Below are positions 10,119 through 18,633 of a DNA stretch of 64,000 bases, one piece after another. Numbering within the stretch: the stretch's first letter is position 1; every line of letters starts with the position of its first letter. The translations under genes were made by a program, and so were the position numbers. Below the pieces are notes generated by a model. The model saw only the letters and a list, made by a program, of their open reading frames with translations. It was not told the origin of the DNA and searched no databases. Source of the DNA: Pseudomonadota bacterium (GTDB lineage Bacteria > Myxococcota_A > Polyangia > GCA-2747355); the NCBI GenBank assembly GCA_016702545.1, contig JADJDT010000005.1, forward strand, positions 248,001 to 312,000, in the 5' to 3' direction.

Positions 10119-10180
10119 GCCAGCCCCTCGCACGCCAGCCCCTCGCACGCCAGCCCCTCGCACGCCAGCCCCTAACACGC
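10104..10180 (-). repeat. 15-bp tandem repeat carrying repeated SD-GTG signals at the dacB start
   Basis: Five units of 15 bp, GTGCGAGGGGCTGGC on the minus strand, lie head to tail with GTGs at 10178, 10163, 10148, 10133 and 10118. The first unit contains the TAG stop of the Nudix gene, and the last diverges after the GTG. Each full unit has AGGGG five bases before the next in-frame GTG, so every unit recreates a ribosome-binding site and start codon for dacB. Copy number would change the N-terminal tail by five residues per unit. Confidence 0.75.
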
Positions 10181-10837
10181 CAGCCACTGTGCCAGTCGGC
10201 GCAGTGCACACTCGGTCTTGAGATCCTCGATCTCGCCGCGCGCGCAGCGCGCCAGCGCCTCGTCGAGCTCCAGCAACTCCAGCGTGGCCCCGAGCTCGAA
10301 GGGGCTGCCGTCACCGCGCGGCGGCGTGGCCGGCTGCGCCGTCAACGCGGTCTCGACCGCGAAGAAGTACAGCCGCTCGGCCATCAACCCGGGCGAGAGA
10401 TAAGCGGGAGGGCCCAGCGGCACCAGCGCCGCCTCCGGCAGCTCCAGACCCGCCTCCTCGTGCAGCTCGATTGCAGCCCGCCGACGCAGCCCGTCGGCGC
10501 CCTCGTCCTCGACCTCGACCACGCCCGCCACCGCCTCGAGCAGCAGCAGCGGGGCCGACGTGCCCTCACGCAGCAGCCCCTGCGGCCGCCCCAAGCGCAG
10601 GGCGGGCCGCAGGCCACGGCGCAACAACACGCGGGTCGGCCGCCGCGAGAAGGGCAGCACCACCACCGCGTCGGTGCCGAGCGAGCGCTCGACCACGTCG
10701 AGGACGAAGGGTGGCGGCGCCGCGCTCGCGCCGTCCCAGCGCCGCAGCCGGCAGCGGCGCAAGGTGAGAAAGCCCCCCACGCCGTGCGCCTCGCTCGCCA
10801 GCAGCTCCAGCTCGTCTGTCTTCATCGCGAGCGCCAT
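10172..10837 (-). CDS. Nudix hydrolase family protein
   Basis: This is a Nudix-fold protein of about 220 residues, similar in layout to ADP-ribose or nucleoside-diphosphate-sugar pyrophosphatases. The Nudix box is present but altered. The segment RRRAAIELHEEAGLEL aligns with the canonical REUxEExGU core, with Ile in place of the usual Arg and the EExG acidic residues kept. The upstream GVVEVEDEGAD fits the start of the box. ATG 10837 (MALAMKTDE) is preferred; ATG 10825 is the alternative. The ORF extends further upstream but that part looks non-coding and runs into the gcvT promoter region. It ends inside the 15-bp repeat that starts dacB. The substrate cannot be told from sequence. Confidence 0.75.
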   Translation of the reverse strand: MALAMKTDELELLASEAHGVGGFLTLRRCRLRRWDGASAAPPPFVLDVVERSLGTDAVVVLPFSRRPTRVLLRRGLRPALRLGRPQGLLREGTSAPLLLLEAVAGVVEVEDEGADGLRRRAAIELHEEAGLELPEAALVPLGPPAYLSPGLMAERLYFFAVETALTAQPATPPRGDGSPFELGATLELLELDEALARCARGEIEDLKTECALRRLAQWLAC

Positions 10838-10868
10838 CGTTACAGCATCCGCCGATTGACAGCCACCC

Positions 10869-10896
10869 TTGACGCTCCTCGGTGTTCGTCTATGCT
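10869..10896 (+). promoter_or_regulatory. Sigma-70-like promoter for the gcv operon
   Basis: TTGACG (10869-10874) and TATGCT (10891-10896) are separated by 16 bp, a good housekeeping-type promoter. It lies 75 bp upstream of the gcvT ATG and points toward it. Confidence 0.55.
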
Positions 10897-10953
10897 CGCC
10901 GGCGTTCGCGTGACCGGCACGCCCTCGCCGCGCCGGCGACCTCGCGTCACCGG
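10897..10953 (+). promoter_or_regulatory. Imperfect direct repeat in the gcv leader
   Basis: CGCCGGCG..CGCGTgACCGG at 10897-10917 is repeated as CGCCGGCG....CGCGTcACCGG at 10931-10953. The two copies lie immediately downstream of the predicted -10 element and before gcvT. Their place suggests an operator or a leader structure. I see no glycine-riboswitch core. Confidence 0.3.
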
Positions 10954-10970
10954 TGAACGGTCTCTGCCCC

Positions 10971-12131
10971 ATGGACGAGCTCAAGACCACGCCGCTGATC
11001 GCCGCCCACCGCGAGGCGGGCGCGCGACTGGTGCCCTTCGCGGGGCACCTGATGCCCCTGCAGTATCGCGGCATCGTGGCTGAGCATCTGGCCGTGCGGC
11101 AGTCGGTCGGGCTCTTCGACGTCAGCCACATGGGCGAGCTGGTGCTGCGCGGTGGCGGCGCTCTCGCCACGATCGAGCGCCTGGTGACCAACAGCATCGC
11201 CAGCGCCGCCGACGGCCAGGCCGTCTACACCCCGATCTGCAACCCCGCGGGCGGCATCATCGACGATTGTGTCGTCTATCGGCAGCGGGCCGATCACCTG
11301 CTGGTGGTCGTCAACGCGGCCAACGTGCAGCAGGACGCCGCGTGGTTCCGCGCCCACGCCGCGGCCGACTGCAGCGTCGACGACGAGAGCGAGCAGTGGG
11401 CGCTGCTCGCGTTGCAGGGCCCCCGCGCGCTGGCCACCTGGTGCGCGCTGGCGGGGCCGGCGCTGGCCACGCTGCCGCGCTTTCGCCTGGCCGCGGCCGA
11501 GGCCGCCGGCGTGAGCTGCCTGGCCGCGCGCACGGGCTACACCGGCGAGGATGGCTTCGAGCTGTTCTGCGCCGCCGACGACGCGCCCCGCCTGTGGGCG
11601 GCCCTGCTCGAGGCCGGCGCCGCTCACGACCTCCAGCCCTGCGGCCTCGGGGCGCGCGACACGCTGCGGCTCGAGGCCCGCCTGCTGCTTCACGGCCAGG
11701 ACATCGACGCCACGACCACGCCGCTCGAGGCCGGTCTGGGCTGGACCGTCAAGCTGCGGCAGAAGGACTTCATCGGCCGCGCCGCGCTGCTCGATCAGCA
11801 GCGTCGGGGCCTCGCCCGGCGGCTGGTCGGGCTGGAGCTGCGCTCGCGCGGCATCGCGCGTGCCGGCCATCCGGTGCACGACGGCGAGAGCGAGACCTCG
11901 CTGGGGCCACGCATCGGCCAGGTCACCAGCGGCACGATGTCGCCGTCGTTGAAGACAGCGATCGCCCTGGCCTACGTCCCGCTGGCGCGGGCCGGCGTGG
12001 GCCAACGCCTGCAGGTCGAGGTCCGCGGCAAGGCCCTCGTGGCCGAGGTGATCAAGGGCGCCTTCTTGCGCGCCGCGACCCCACCGCCCCCGAGCGCGCC
12101 CGCGGCGCGCGCAAGAGAGAGGAGCAGCTGA
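10971..12131 (+). CDS. gcvT: Glycine cleavage system T protein (aminomethyltransferase)
   Basis: GcvT takes the aminomethyl group held on lipoyl-GcvH and passes it to tetrahydrofolate, releasing ammonia and 5,10-methylene-THF. The sequence has the family hallmarks: FAGHLMPLQYRGIVAEHLAVRQ and LFDVSHMGEL near the N-terminus, TGYTGEDGFELF in the middle, CGLGARDTLRLEARLLLHGQD, and GLGWTVKLRQKDFIGR. The length (about 386 residues) is usual. ATG 10971 begins the conserved MDELKTTPLIAAHREAGAR. It is the first gene of the gcv operon; its stop overlaps the gcvH start (TGATG), so the two are translationally coupled. Confidence 0.95.
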   Translation: MDELKTTPLIAAHREAGARLVPFAGHLMPLQYRGIVAEHLAVRQSVGLFDVSHMGELVLRGGGALATIERLVTNSIASAADGQAVYTPICNPAGGIIDDCVVYRQRADHLLVVVNAANVQQDAAWFRAHAAADCSVDDESEQWALLALQGPRALATWCALAGPALATLPRFRLAAAEAAGVSCLAARTGYTGEDGFELFCAADDAPRLWAALLEAGAAHDLQPCGLGARDTLRLEARLLLHGQDIDATTTPLEAGLGWTVKLRQKDFIGRAALLDQQRRGLARRLVGLELRSRGIARAGHPVHDGESETSLGPRIGQVTSGTMSPSLKTAIALAYVPLARAGVGQRLQVEVRGKALVAEVIKGAFLRAATPPPPSAPAARARERSS

Positions 12132-12514
12132 TGCCCAACCCGAGCGATCGACGCTACACCAAGGACCACGAGTGGGCGCGCCGCGACGACGGTCGCGTCA
12201 CGGTCGGCATCACCGCCTTCGCCGTCGAGCAGCTCGGCGACATCACGCTGGTCGAGCTGCCCGCCGTCGGCACTCAGCTGCGCGCCGGGCAGCCCTTCGG
12301 CACGATCGAGTCGGTCAAGTCCGTCTCGGAGCTCTACGCGCCGCTCTCGGGGCGGGTGGCGGCGATCAACCCGCGGCTCGAAACCGAGCCCGAGCTGGTC
12401 AACAGCGCGCCCTTCGACACGGGGTGGATGATCGCCGTCGAGCCGAGCGGCGACGAGCTCGAGCAGCTGCTCGACGCCGCGGCCTATACTGCCCTGCTGC
12501 AGGACGCCCACTAG
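12131..12514 (+). CDS. gcvH: Glycine cleavage system H protein
   Basis: GcvH is the lipoylated shuttle of the glycine cleavage complex. The 127-residue product has the usual length and fold: RYTKDHEWAR at the start, GITAFAVEQLGDITLVELP, and the lipoylation Lys in ESVKSVSELYAPLSG, followed by NPRLETEPELVNSAPF and GWMIAVEP. The ATG overlaps the gcvT stop and is preceded by GAGGAG. Lipoate attachment must come from enzymes encoded outside this window. Confidence 0.95.
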   Translation: MPNPSDRRYTKDHEWARRDDGRVTVGITAFAVEQLGDITLVELPAVGTQLRAGQPFGTIESVKSVSELYAPLSGRVAAINPRLETEPELVNSAPFDTGWMIAVEPSGDELEQLLDAAAYTALLQDAH

Positions 12515-12523
12515 AGCACGACC

Positions 12524-13897
12524 GTGCGCGACCTACCCCACACTGAAGCGCAAATCGCCGCGATGCTGGCGGCGATCGGTGCCCCGAGCGTCGAGGCGCT
12601 CTTCGAGGTCATCCCCGAGGCGGCGCGCTTTCGCGGCACGCTCGATCTTCCCGCGCCACTGAGCGAGCCCGAGCTGCGGCGCACCTTGCAGCAGCTCGGC
12701 CGCCGCAACACCGTCGCCGGCGCGGACGACGGACCGCTGCCCTTCATCGGCGCGGGACTGCCGCGCCACGCGATCCCCGCCGCCGTCGACGGGCTCGCCG
12801 CGCGCGGCGAGTTCGCCACGGCCTACACTCCCTACCAGGCGGAGGTGAGCCAGGGCACGCTGGCGGCGATCTTCGAGTTCCAAACGATCGTCTGCGAGCT
12901 CTTCGCCACCGACTACGCCAACGCCTCGATGTACGACGGCGCCTCGGCGACCGCGGAGGCGCTGCTGATGGCCCGTCGCCTGACCGGCCGCCCCCGCGCA
13001 CTGCTCGCGGCCGGGCTCCATCCCGAGTACCTCCAGACCTGCCGCAGCTACCTCTCCGGCCTGGGCGATGAGGTGGCGCTCGAGGCGCTGCCCTCGAACG
13101 CGCAGGGCGGCACCGACCTCGACGCGCTGCAGGCGCAGCTCGGTGCGGACGTGGCCTGCCTCGTGGTCCAGACGCCGAGCTTCTTCGGCGTGCTCGAGGA
13201 CCTGGCGCCGCTGGCCGCCGCGGCGCACGCGCACGGGGCGCTGCTGGTCGCGGTCTGCACCGAGCCGCTGGCGCTCGGCCTGCTCCAGGCCCCCGGCCGC
13301 GCGGGCGCCGATATCGTCGTCGGCGAAGGTCTCGGGCTGGCGGGACCGCCGTCGTGCGGCGGCCCGGGCGTCGGGCTCTTCGGCGCCTCGGGAGCCAAGG
13401 CGCTGCGGCAACTGCCCGGGCGCCTGGTCGGCGAGACCGTCGATGTCCACGGACGCACGGGCTACGTGCTCACGCTCTCGACGCGCGAGCAACACATCCG
13501 GCGCGCCAAGGCGACCTCGAACATCTGCACCAACCACGCGCTGATCGCGCTGCGCTTCACGATCCACCTGGCGCTGCTCGGTCGGCAGGGACTGCGTCGG
13601 CTCGCCGCGTTGAACCTGGCCAAGACGGTCTATGCCCAGCGCGCGATCACGGCGCTGCCCGGCTTCTCGCCACGCTTCGCCGCGCCCTTCTTCAACGAGT
13701 TCGCCGTGCGCGTTCCCGGCGGGGACGCGGCCGCCTTGGTGTCCCATGCCAGCCGCCAGCACGGTATCGTCCCCGGGGTCGCGCTCGGTCGCTTCGACGA
13801 CCGCGAGCGCGACACGCTGCTGATCGGTATCAGTGAGCTCCATCGCCGCGAGGACCTCGACCGGCTCGTCGCCGCGTTGCACGAGGCCACCCGATGA
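12524..13897 (+). CDS. gcvPA: Glycine dehydrogenase (decarboxylating) subunit 1
   Basis: This is the N-terminal half of the split P protein, which with GcvPB decarboxylates glycine using PLP and loads the aminomethyl group on lipoyl-GcvH. The 457-residue length is typical of the split form. Conserved stretches include FIGAGLPRHAIPAAVDGLAA, AYTPYQAEVSQGTLAAIFEF, YDGASATAEALLMARRL and TSNICTNHALIALR. It starts at GTG 12524, nine bases after gcvH, and its last four bases overlap the start of gcvPB (ATGA), so subunit ratios are probably set by coupling. Confidence 0.95.
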   Translation: MRDLPHTEAQIAAMLAAIGAPSVEALFEVIPEAARFRGTLDLPAPLSEPELRRTLQQLGRRNTVAGADDGPLPFIGAGLPRHAIPAAVDGLAARGEFATAYTPYQAEVSQGTLAAIFEFQTIVCELFATDYANASMYDGASATAEALLMARRLTGRPRALLAAGLHPEYLQTCRSYLSGLGDEVALEALPSNAQGGTDLDALQAQLGADVACLVVQTPSFFGVLEDLAPLAAAAHAHGALLVAVCTEPLALGLLQAPGRAGADIVVGEGLGLAGPPSCGGPGVGLFGASGAKALRQLPGRLVGETVDVHGRTGYVLTLSTREQHIRRAKATSNICTNHALIALRFTIHLALLGRQGLRRLAALNLAKTVYAQRAITALPGFSPRFAAPFFNEFAVRVPGGDAAALVSHASRQHGIVPGVALGRFDDRERDTLLIGISELHRREDLDRLVAALHEATR

Positions 13898-15387
13898 GCC
13901 AGCCGCTGAGCGGTCTGCTACACCACGAACGGCCGATCTTCGCCTACAGCAGCCCGGGGCGCACCGGCGCCTCGCTGCCCGCCTGCGATGTGCCAGCGGT
14001 CGACGCGCAGACGCTGTGGCCCGCGGCGCTGCTGCGCGACCAGGCGCCGGCGCTGCCGGAGGTCAGCGAGCCCCAGGTCGTGCGGCACTACACGCGGCTC
14101 TCGCAGTGGAACATGAGCATCGACACCGCGATGTATCCGCTCGGCTCGTGCACGATGAAGTACAACCCGCGGCTCGCCGATTGGGCGGCCAGCCTGCCCG
14201 CCTTCGCCGAGCTGCACCCCTACCAGCCCGAGGACCAGCTACAGGGGGCGCTGCAGGTGCTGCACGAGCTCGAGGGCATGCTGGCCGCGCTCGGCGGTTT
14301 CGCGCGCGTGACGCTGCAGCCTGCGGCCGGGGCGCACGGCGAGCTCTGCGGCCTGATGATGATTCGGGCCTACCACGCCGATCGGCGCCAGCAGCGGCGC
14401 AAGGTGCTGATCCCGGACACGGCCCACGGCACTAATCCGGCGACCTGCACGCTCAACGGCTTCACGGCCGTCGAGCTGCCGACCTCCGGCGAGCACGGTG
14501 TGTTGGAGCCCGACACGGTCAGCGCGGCGCTCGACGACGAGGTCGCCGCCCTGATGATCACCAACCCCAGCACGCTCGGCCTGTTCGAGACGCACATCGT
14601 CGAGATCGCCGAGCGCGTCCATCGCGCGGGTGGGCTGGTCTACATGGACGGCGCCAACTTCAACGCGGTGATGGGCAAGCTGCGCCCCGGCGACATCGGC
14701 GTCGACGCGATGCACTTCAACCTGCACAAGACCTTCGCCACCCCGCACGGCGGCGGCGGCCCCGGCGCGGGCCCGGTGGGCGTCACCGCCGCGCTCGAGC
14801 CCTTCCTGCCCATCCCCACCGTCGAGCGCGCGGGCGACCGGCTGCGCCTCGACTACGACCGGCCGCGTTCGATCGGCCGCCTGCGTAGCTTTTGGGGCAA
14901 CTTCCTCGTGCTGCTGCGGGCCTACGTCTACCTGCGCGAGCACGGCGCGGCGGGGCTCAGCCGCGTCAGCGAGCTCGCCGTCCTCAACGCCAACTACCTG
15001 CGCGTGCAGCTACGCGAGCTGCTGCACGTGCCGCACCCCCAGCACTGCATGCACGAGGTCGTGGCCTCGGACCGCGACCTGCGGCCACTCGGTCTCAGCA
15101 CCATCGACCTGGCCAAGCGACTGATCGACTACGGCTTCCATCCCCCAACGGTGTACTTCCCGCTGGTGGTGCCCGGCGCGTTGATGGTCGAGCCGACCGA
15201 GAGCGAGACGCCCGAGACGCTCGACGCCTTCGTCGCCGCCGTCCGCGCGATCGTCGACGAGGCCCGCACCAGCCCCGACCTGCTACGCAGCGCGCCGCAC
15301 CTGGCGGGCATCGGCCGACTCGATGAGGCCCGCGCCGCGCGCAAGCCGCGCCTACGCTACCAGCCCGACGCGGACGACCCGCGCTAG
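13894..15387 (+). CDS. gcvPB: Glycine dehydrogenase (decarboxylating) subunit 2
   Basis: This is the PLP-carrying half of the split P protein. The PLP Lys is in MHFNLHKTFATPHGGGGPG. Other conserved segments are WNMSIDTAMYPLGSCTMKYNP, QPAAGAHGELCGLMMIRAYH, PDTAHGTNPATCTLNGF and MDGANFNAVMGKLRPGDIG. The 497-residue length is normal. It overlaps gcvPA by four bases and closes the gcvT-H-PA-PB operon. The lpd (L protein) gene is not in the window, so the complex must use a dihydrolipoyl dehydrogenase encoded elsewhere. Confidence 0.95.
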   Translation: MSQPLSGLLHHERPIFAYSSPGRTGASLPACDVPAVDAQTLWPAALLRDQAPALPEVSEPQVVRHYTRLSQWNMSIDTAMYPLGSCTMKYNPRLADWAASLPAFAELHPYQPEDQLQGALQVLHELEGMLAALGGFARVTLQPAAGAHGELCGLMMIRAYHADRRQQRRKVLIPDTAHGTNPATCTLNGFTAVELPTSGEHGVLEPDTVSAALDDEVAALMITNPSTLGLFETHIVEIAERVHRAGGLVYMDGANFNAVMGKLRPGDIGVDAMHFNLHKTFATPHGGGGPGAGPVGVTAALEPFLPIPTVERAGDRLRLDYDRPRSIGRLRSFWGNFLVLLRAYVYLREHGAAGLSRVSELAVLNANYLRVQLRELLHVPHPQHCMHEVVASDRDLRPLGLSTIDLAKRLIDYGFHPPTVYFPLVVPGALMVEPTESETPETLDAFVAAVRAIVDEARTSPDLLRSAPHLAGIGRLDEARAARKPRLRYQPDADDPR

Positions 15388-15429
15388 TAGCGCTCCGCCG
15401 ATCGGGCGCCATGGCCCCCGGGGCGCACC

Positions 15430-16633
15430 TCAACCGTCGTCATAGCGAAAGACGCGAAAGCTGGGCTGGCGCGTCAGCTCGAAGAGGAAGCCGAAGCGGA
15501 AGCTGATCCGGCCGCTCTTGTCATCGACCAGCCCGCGCGGCGGGTTGGGAAAGGGTTGGGCCAGCCGGAAGGCCGTCATCGCCTCGTCGTCGAGGAAGGC
15601 CAGCCCCGAGGGCTGCTCGAGCTTGACCTCGCGCAAACCACCCTGCGGGTCGAGGGTCACGACCAGGACCGTCAGGCGATCCTTGAAGCCGTAGACGTTC
15701 CCGGTCGGGTCGCGACGACGATAGACGCGATCGGGATGCCAGTTCTGCGCCACCTGCTGCTTGACGCGGTTGAAGAAGCTGGCATAACGCCAGCGCCGCG
15801 AGTTGAGCAGGGTCTCCTCGCCCTCCTCGACCTCGGACAAGGCGTCGTTGGCCCCGCCGCCGAGCGCCCGCAGCATCTCCTCGTCGCTCACCATCAGGCG
15901 TCCGAGACCCTCGCCGGGACCCCGGCCCGTGCCCACCGCACCACCGGCAGGCGACGGCGCGGGCGCGACGGTCAAAGCTGGAGCGTCGGCCGCAGCCGGG
16001 GCTTCCTGACTCCCTTTGCTCCCGTCGTTCGCAGCCGGCGCGAGCTGCGGGCCGCGCGACGGCGGCAGCGCGGGCGCCGGCCTGCGCTCGCGCGGGGGCA
16101 CTACCGCGGGGCGCATCGCCAGCCGCAGCGGCGGCGGCGGCGCACCCGTCGTCGTCGAGGGCGCTGCGGTGGGGTCCCCAGGTCCGCTCCGGCGCGGCCT
16201 CCCCGCCCGCGGCGGCGGCCGGGCGGCGACGCGCGGCTCCCGCGGCCCGCGGCGGCGCCTTGGTCTGGCGCGCCACCTTGCTGTCGTACTCCGACAGGTA
16301 CTTGGCCTGATCCGGACGCTGCTCCTCGCGCGGCCGAGGCAGGTCCACCACCTGGCCGTCGATGCGGCGTGCCTCGCGCTCCTCGCGCCGCTCCTGCTCG
16401 CGCAGCGTGCGCGCCAGGCGTTGCAAGCGGGCCTGCTCGGTCGACTCGGGCCCCGGGACCAGCGCCACCTCGAAGGCCGGCAGCGGCGAGCGAGTCGCGT
16501 CGCTACAACCCTTTGGGTTCAGCGTCGCGCCCAGCACGGCCACCAACACGAGCTGCAGGTGCAGCAGCAGCGAGAGGCCAATGAAGGGTAATACGCCGCG
16601 TCGGCGGCGCCGCTCGATCCGGGGCTCGTCCAT
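15430..16633 (-). CDS. TonB/TolA-like energy transducer, one frameshift
   Basis: This inner-membrane protein has a short cytoplasmic N-terminus, one membrane helix (VLPFIGLSLLLHLQLVLVAVL), a charged coiled segment (RTLREQERREEREARRIDG), a Pro/Ala-rich spacer, and a C-terminal TonB-type domain. The C-terminal domain is seen in FFNRVKQQVAQNWHPDRVY, TVLVVTLDPQGGLREVKL, PSGLAFLDDEAMTAFRLAQPFPNPP and ISFRFGFLFEL. The frame shifts once near 16175, in a GGGGACCCC context on the coding strand. The part before the shift and the part after both look real, so I treat it as one gene. It converges on gcvPB and diverges from the S9 peptidase. No ExbB/ExbD genes are adjacent, so the motor partner is unknown. 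Confidence 0.7.
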
Positions 16634-16737
16634 CGCGGCGTCCTTGGAGCTGGCTTCAGTCTACCGCACTGACCTGCCGCCTGCCCGCAACCACAGGCCG
16701 TGCGGCACCCATCGTTTGCGCTATGCTCGGCGGCGCC

Positions 16738-18633
16738 ATGCAGCCCCCACGTCAGCAACAAGCCTACGGCCGCTGGCCCTCGCCGGTCGATGCCGACGCG
16801 CTCGCCACGGCGCTGCGGCTCGAGGAGCTGGCCTGGGGCGCTGACGGCACCCTGCTGTGGCTGGAGCAGCGCGACGGCCGCGGCGTGATCGTCGGCACGG
16901 CGGGCGCGACGGGGCCCACGCGCGAGCTGACAGGCGCGGCCCACGACGTGCGCGGTCGCGTCGGCTACGGGGGCGGCGCCCTCGCCGCTGCGGCCGGGCG
17001 CGTCGTCTTCGCCGATCGCAGCGGGCAGCTTCATACCTTCACCGCGCGCCAAGCCGCGACCCGCGCTCTGACGCCCGCGGGCGGGAGCTGCGCCGCCCCG
17101 GCGATCGCCAGCGATGGCCGCTGGGTGGTCTACGTGCACCACGACGGCCGCGACGACGTGCTGGCGCTGGTCGCCGCGGAGGGTGCGCAGGGGCCGCGCC
17201 GCCTGGTCACGGGCGCCGACTTCTACCTCGATCCGATCTGGCATCCGGATGGGCAACGCCTGGCGTGGATCGAATGGGATCACCCCCAGATGCCATGGGA
17301 GAGCAGCCGGCTGCAGCTCGGCACGCTCGCCGCGACGGCCGACGGAAGGGCCGTGGTCCGGCGCGAGCTGCTGGCGGGCGGTGAGGGCGTGAGCGTGCTG
17401 CAGCCGCAGTTTTCGCCCGACGGACGCTACCTGGGCTTCCTCAGCGACCGCAGCGGCTTCAGCGAGCTGCACCTGCACGAGCTCGCCAGCGGCGTGCAGC
17501 GCCAGCTCACCGACGGCGGCCGCGACCTGGCGCCGCCCGCCTGGCTCCAGCGGATGCAGCATTGGGGCTTCGCCCACGACGGCCGCAGCGTCTTCACCGC
17601 CGTCAACGACGCCGGCTTCCAGCGCGTCGAGCGCCTCGCGCTGGCGACGGGCCGCGCTACGACCTTGGCCGGTCTGGAGGGCTACACGGCGGTCAGCGCC
17701 CTAGCGCCCTCCCCGCACGAGGATGCCCTGGCGCTGGTGGCCGCCTCATCGCGCTGCGCACCGCAGCTCTTGCTCTGGCGCGACGATCACTGCAGCGTCG
17801 TTCGGCAAGCCAGTGCCGCCACCCTCCCGGCCGAGGAGCTGGCCGAGGCGCGGCCGCTGAGCTGGCGGGCTGCCGACGGCCTAAATGTTCACGCGCTGGT
17901 CTACGCCCCGACCAACGGCCGCTATCACGACGCCAGCGGCGCCCTGCCGCCGGCGATCATCGGGATCCACGGCGGCCCGACGGCGCAGAGCGGGGCCACC
18001 TTCAACCCCCGCGCCCAGTACTTCGCCACGCGCGGCTGGGTCTTCCTCGAGCTCAACCATCGCGGCAGCAGTGGCTACGGCCGCGCCTATCAGCGCGCGC
18101 TCGACGGCCGTTGGGGCGTGCTCGACGTCGAGGACACGCTGGGCGCGCGCGAGCAGCTCGTGCGGGCGGGGCTGGCCGATCCGCGCCGCATCGCCGTGAT
18201 GGGAGGCAGCGCCGGTGGGTTCACCGTCCTGGAGACGCTCTGCACCTTCCCCGGCACCTTCGCCGCCGGCGTCTGCCTCTACGGCGTGTCGGATCTGCTG
18301 GCGCTGGCCGCCGACACGCACAAGTTCGAGGCGCATTATCTCGACAGCCTGCTCGGCCCGCTGCCGGCGGCCACGGACCTCTACCGCCAACGCTCGCCGC
18401 TGCTGCACGCCGAGCGCATCGACGACGCGCTGATTCTGTTTCAGGGCAGCGAGGACCGCGTCGTCCCACCCGACCAGACGGCGCGCATCGCCGCCGTGCT
18501 GCGCCAGCGCGGCGTGCCCTGCGAGTATCACGTCTACGAGGGCGAGGAGCACGGCTTCCGCCAACCCGCGACGCTGCGGCGCTTCTATCGCGACCTAGAG
18601 CGCTTCCTGCGGCAGCACGTGCTCGAGCGCTGA
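16738..18633 (+). CDS. S9-family (prolyl oligopeptidase-type) serine peptidase
   Basis: This is an alpha/beta-hydrolase peptidase with an N-terminal beta-propeller, of the acylaminoacyl-peptidase/DPP type. Propeller blades appear as WHPDGQRLAWIEWD and FSPDGRYLGFLSDRSGFSEL. The catalytic triad is clear: Ser in GGSAGGFTVLE, Asp in LFQGSEDRVVPPDQ, His in EGEEHGFRQP. The oxyanion region IIGIHGGPTAQSG and LELNHRGSSGYGR are typical. There is no signal peptide, so it is probably cytoplasmic and trims short peptides. I prefer ATG 16738; an upstream in-frame start at 16723 overlaps a possible -10 (TATGCT, 16722-16727). Its 3' end overlaps the opposite-strand pseudouridine synthase by 39 bp. Confidence 0.9.
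   Translation: MQPPRQQQAYGRWPSPVDADALATALRLEELAWGADGTLLWLEQRDGRGVIVGTAGATGPTRELTGAAHDVRGRVGYGGGALAAAAGRVVFADRSGQLHTFTARQAATRALTPAGGSCAAPAIASDGRWVVYVHHDGRDDVLALVAAEGAQGPRRLVTGADFYLDPIWHPDGQRLAWIEWDHPQMPWESSRLQLGTLAATADGRAVVRRELLAGGEGVSVLQPQFSPDGRYLGFLSDRSGFSELHLHELASGVQRQLTDGGRDLAPPAWLQRMQHWGFAHDGRSVFTAVNDAGFQRVERLALATGRATTLAGLEGYTAVSALAPSPHEDALALVAASSRCAPQLLLWRDDHCSVVRQASAATLPAEELAEARPLSWRAADGLNVHALVYAPTNGRYHDASGALPPAIIGIHGGPTAQSGATFNPRAQYFATRGWVFLELNHRGSSGYGRAYQRALDGRWGVLDVEDTLGAREQLVRAGLADPRRIAVMGGSAGGFTVLETLCTFPGTFAAGVCLYGVSDLLALAADTHKFEAHYLDSLLGPLPAATDLYRQRSPLLHAERIDDALILFQGSEDRVVPPDQTARIAAVLRQRGVPCEYHVYEGEEHGFRQPATLRRFYRDLERFLRQHVLER

Noticed and set aside
10897..10970. Glycine riboswitch before gcvT
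   Set aside because: No conserved aptamer core is visible, only an imperfect direct repeat.
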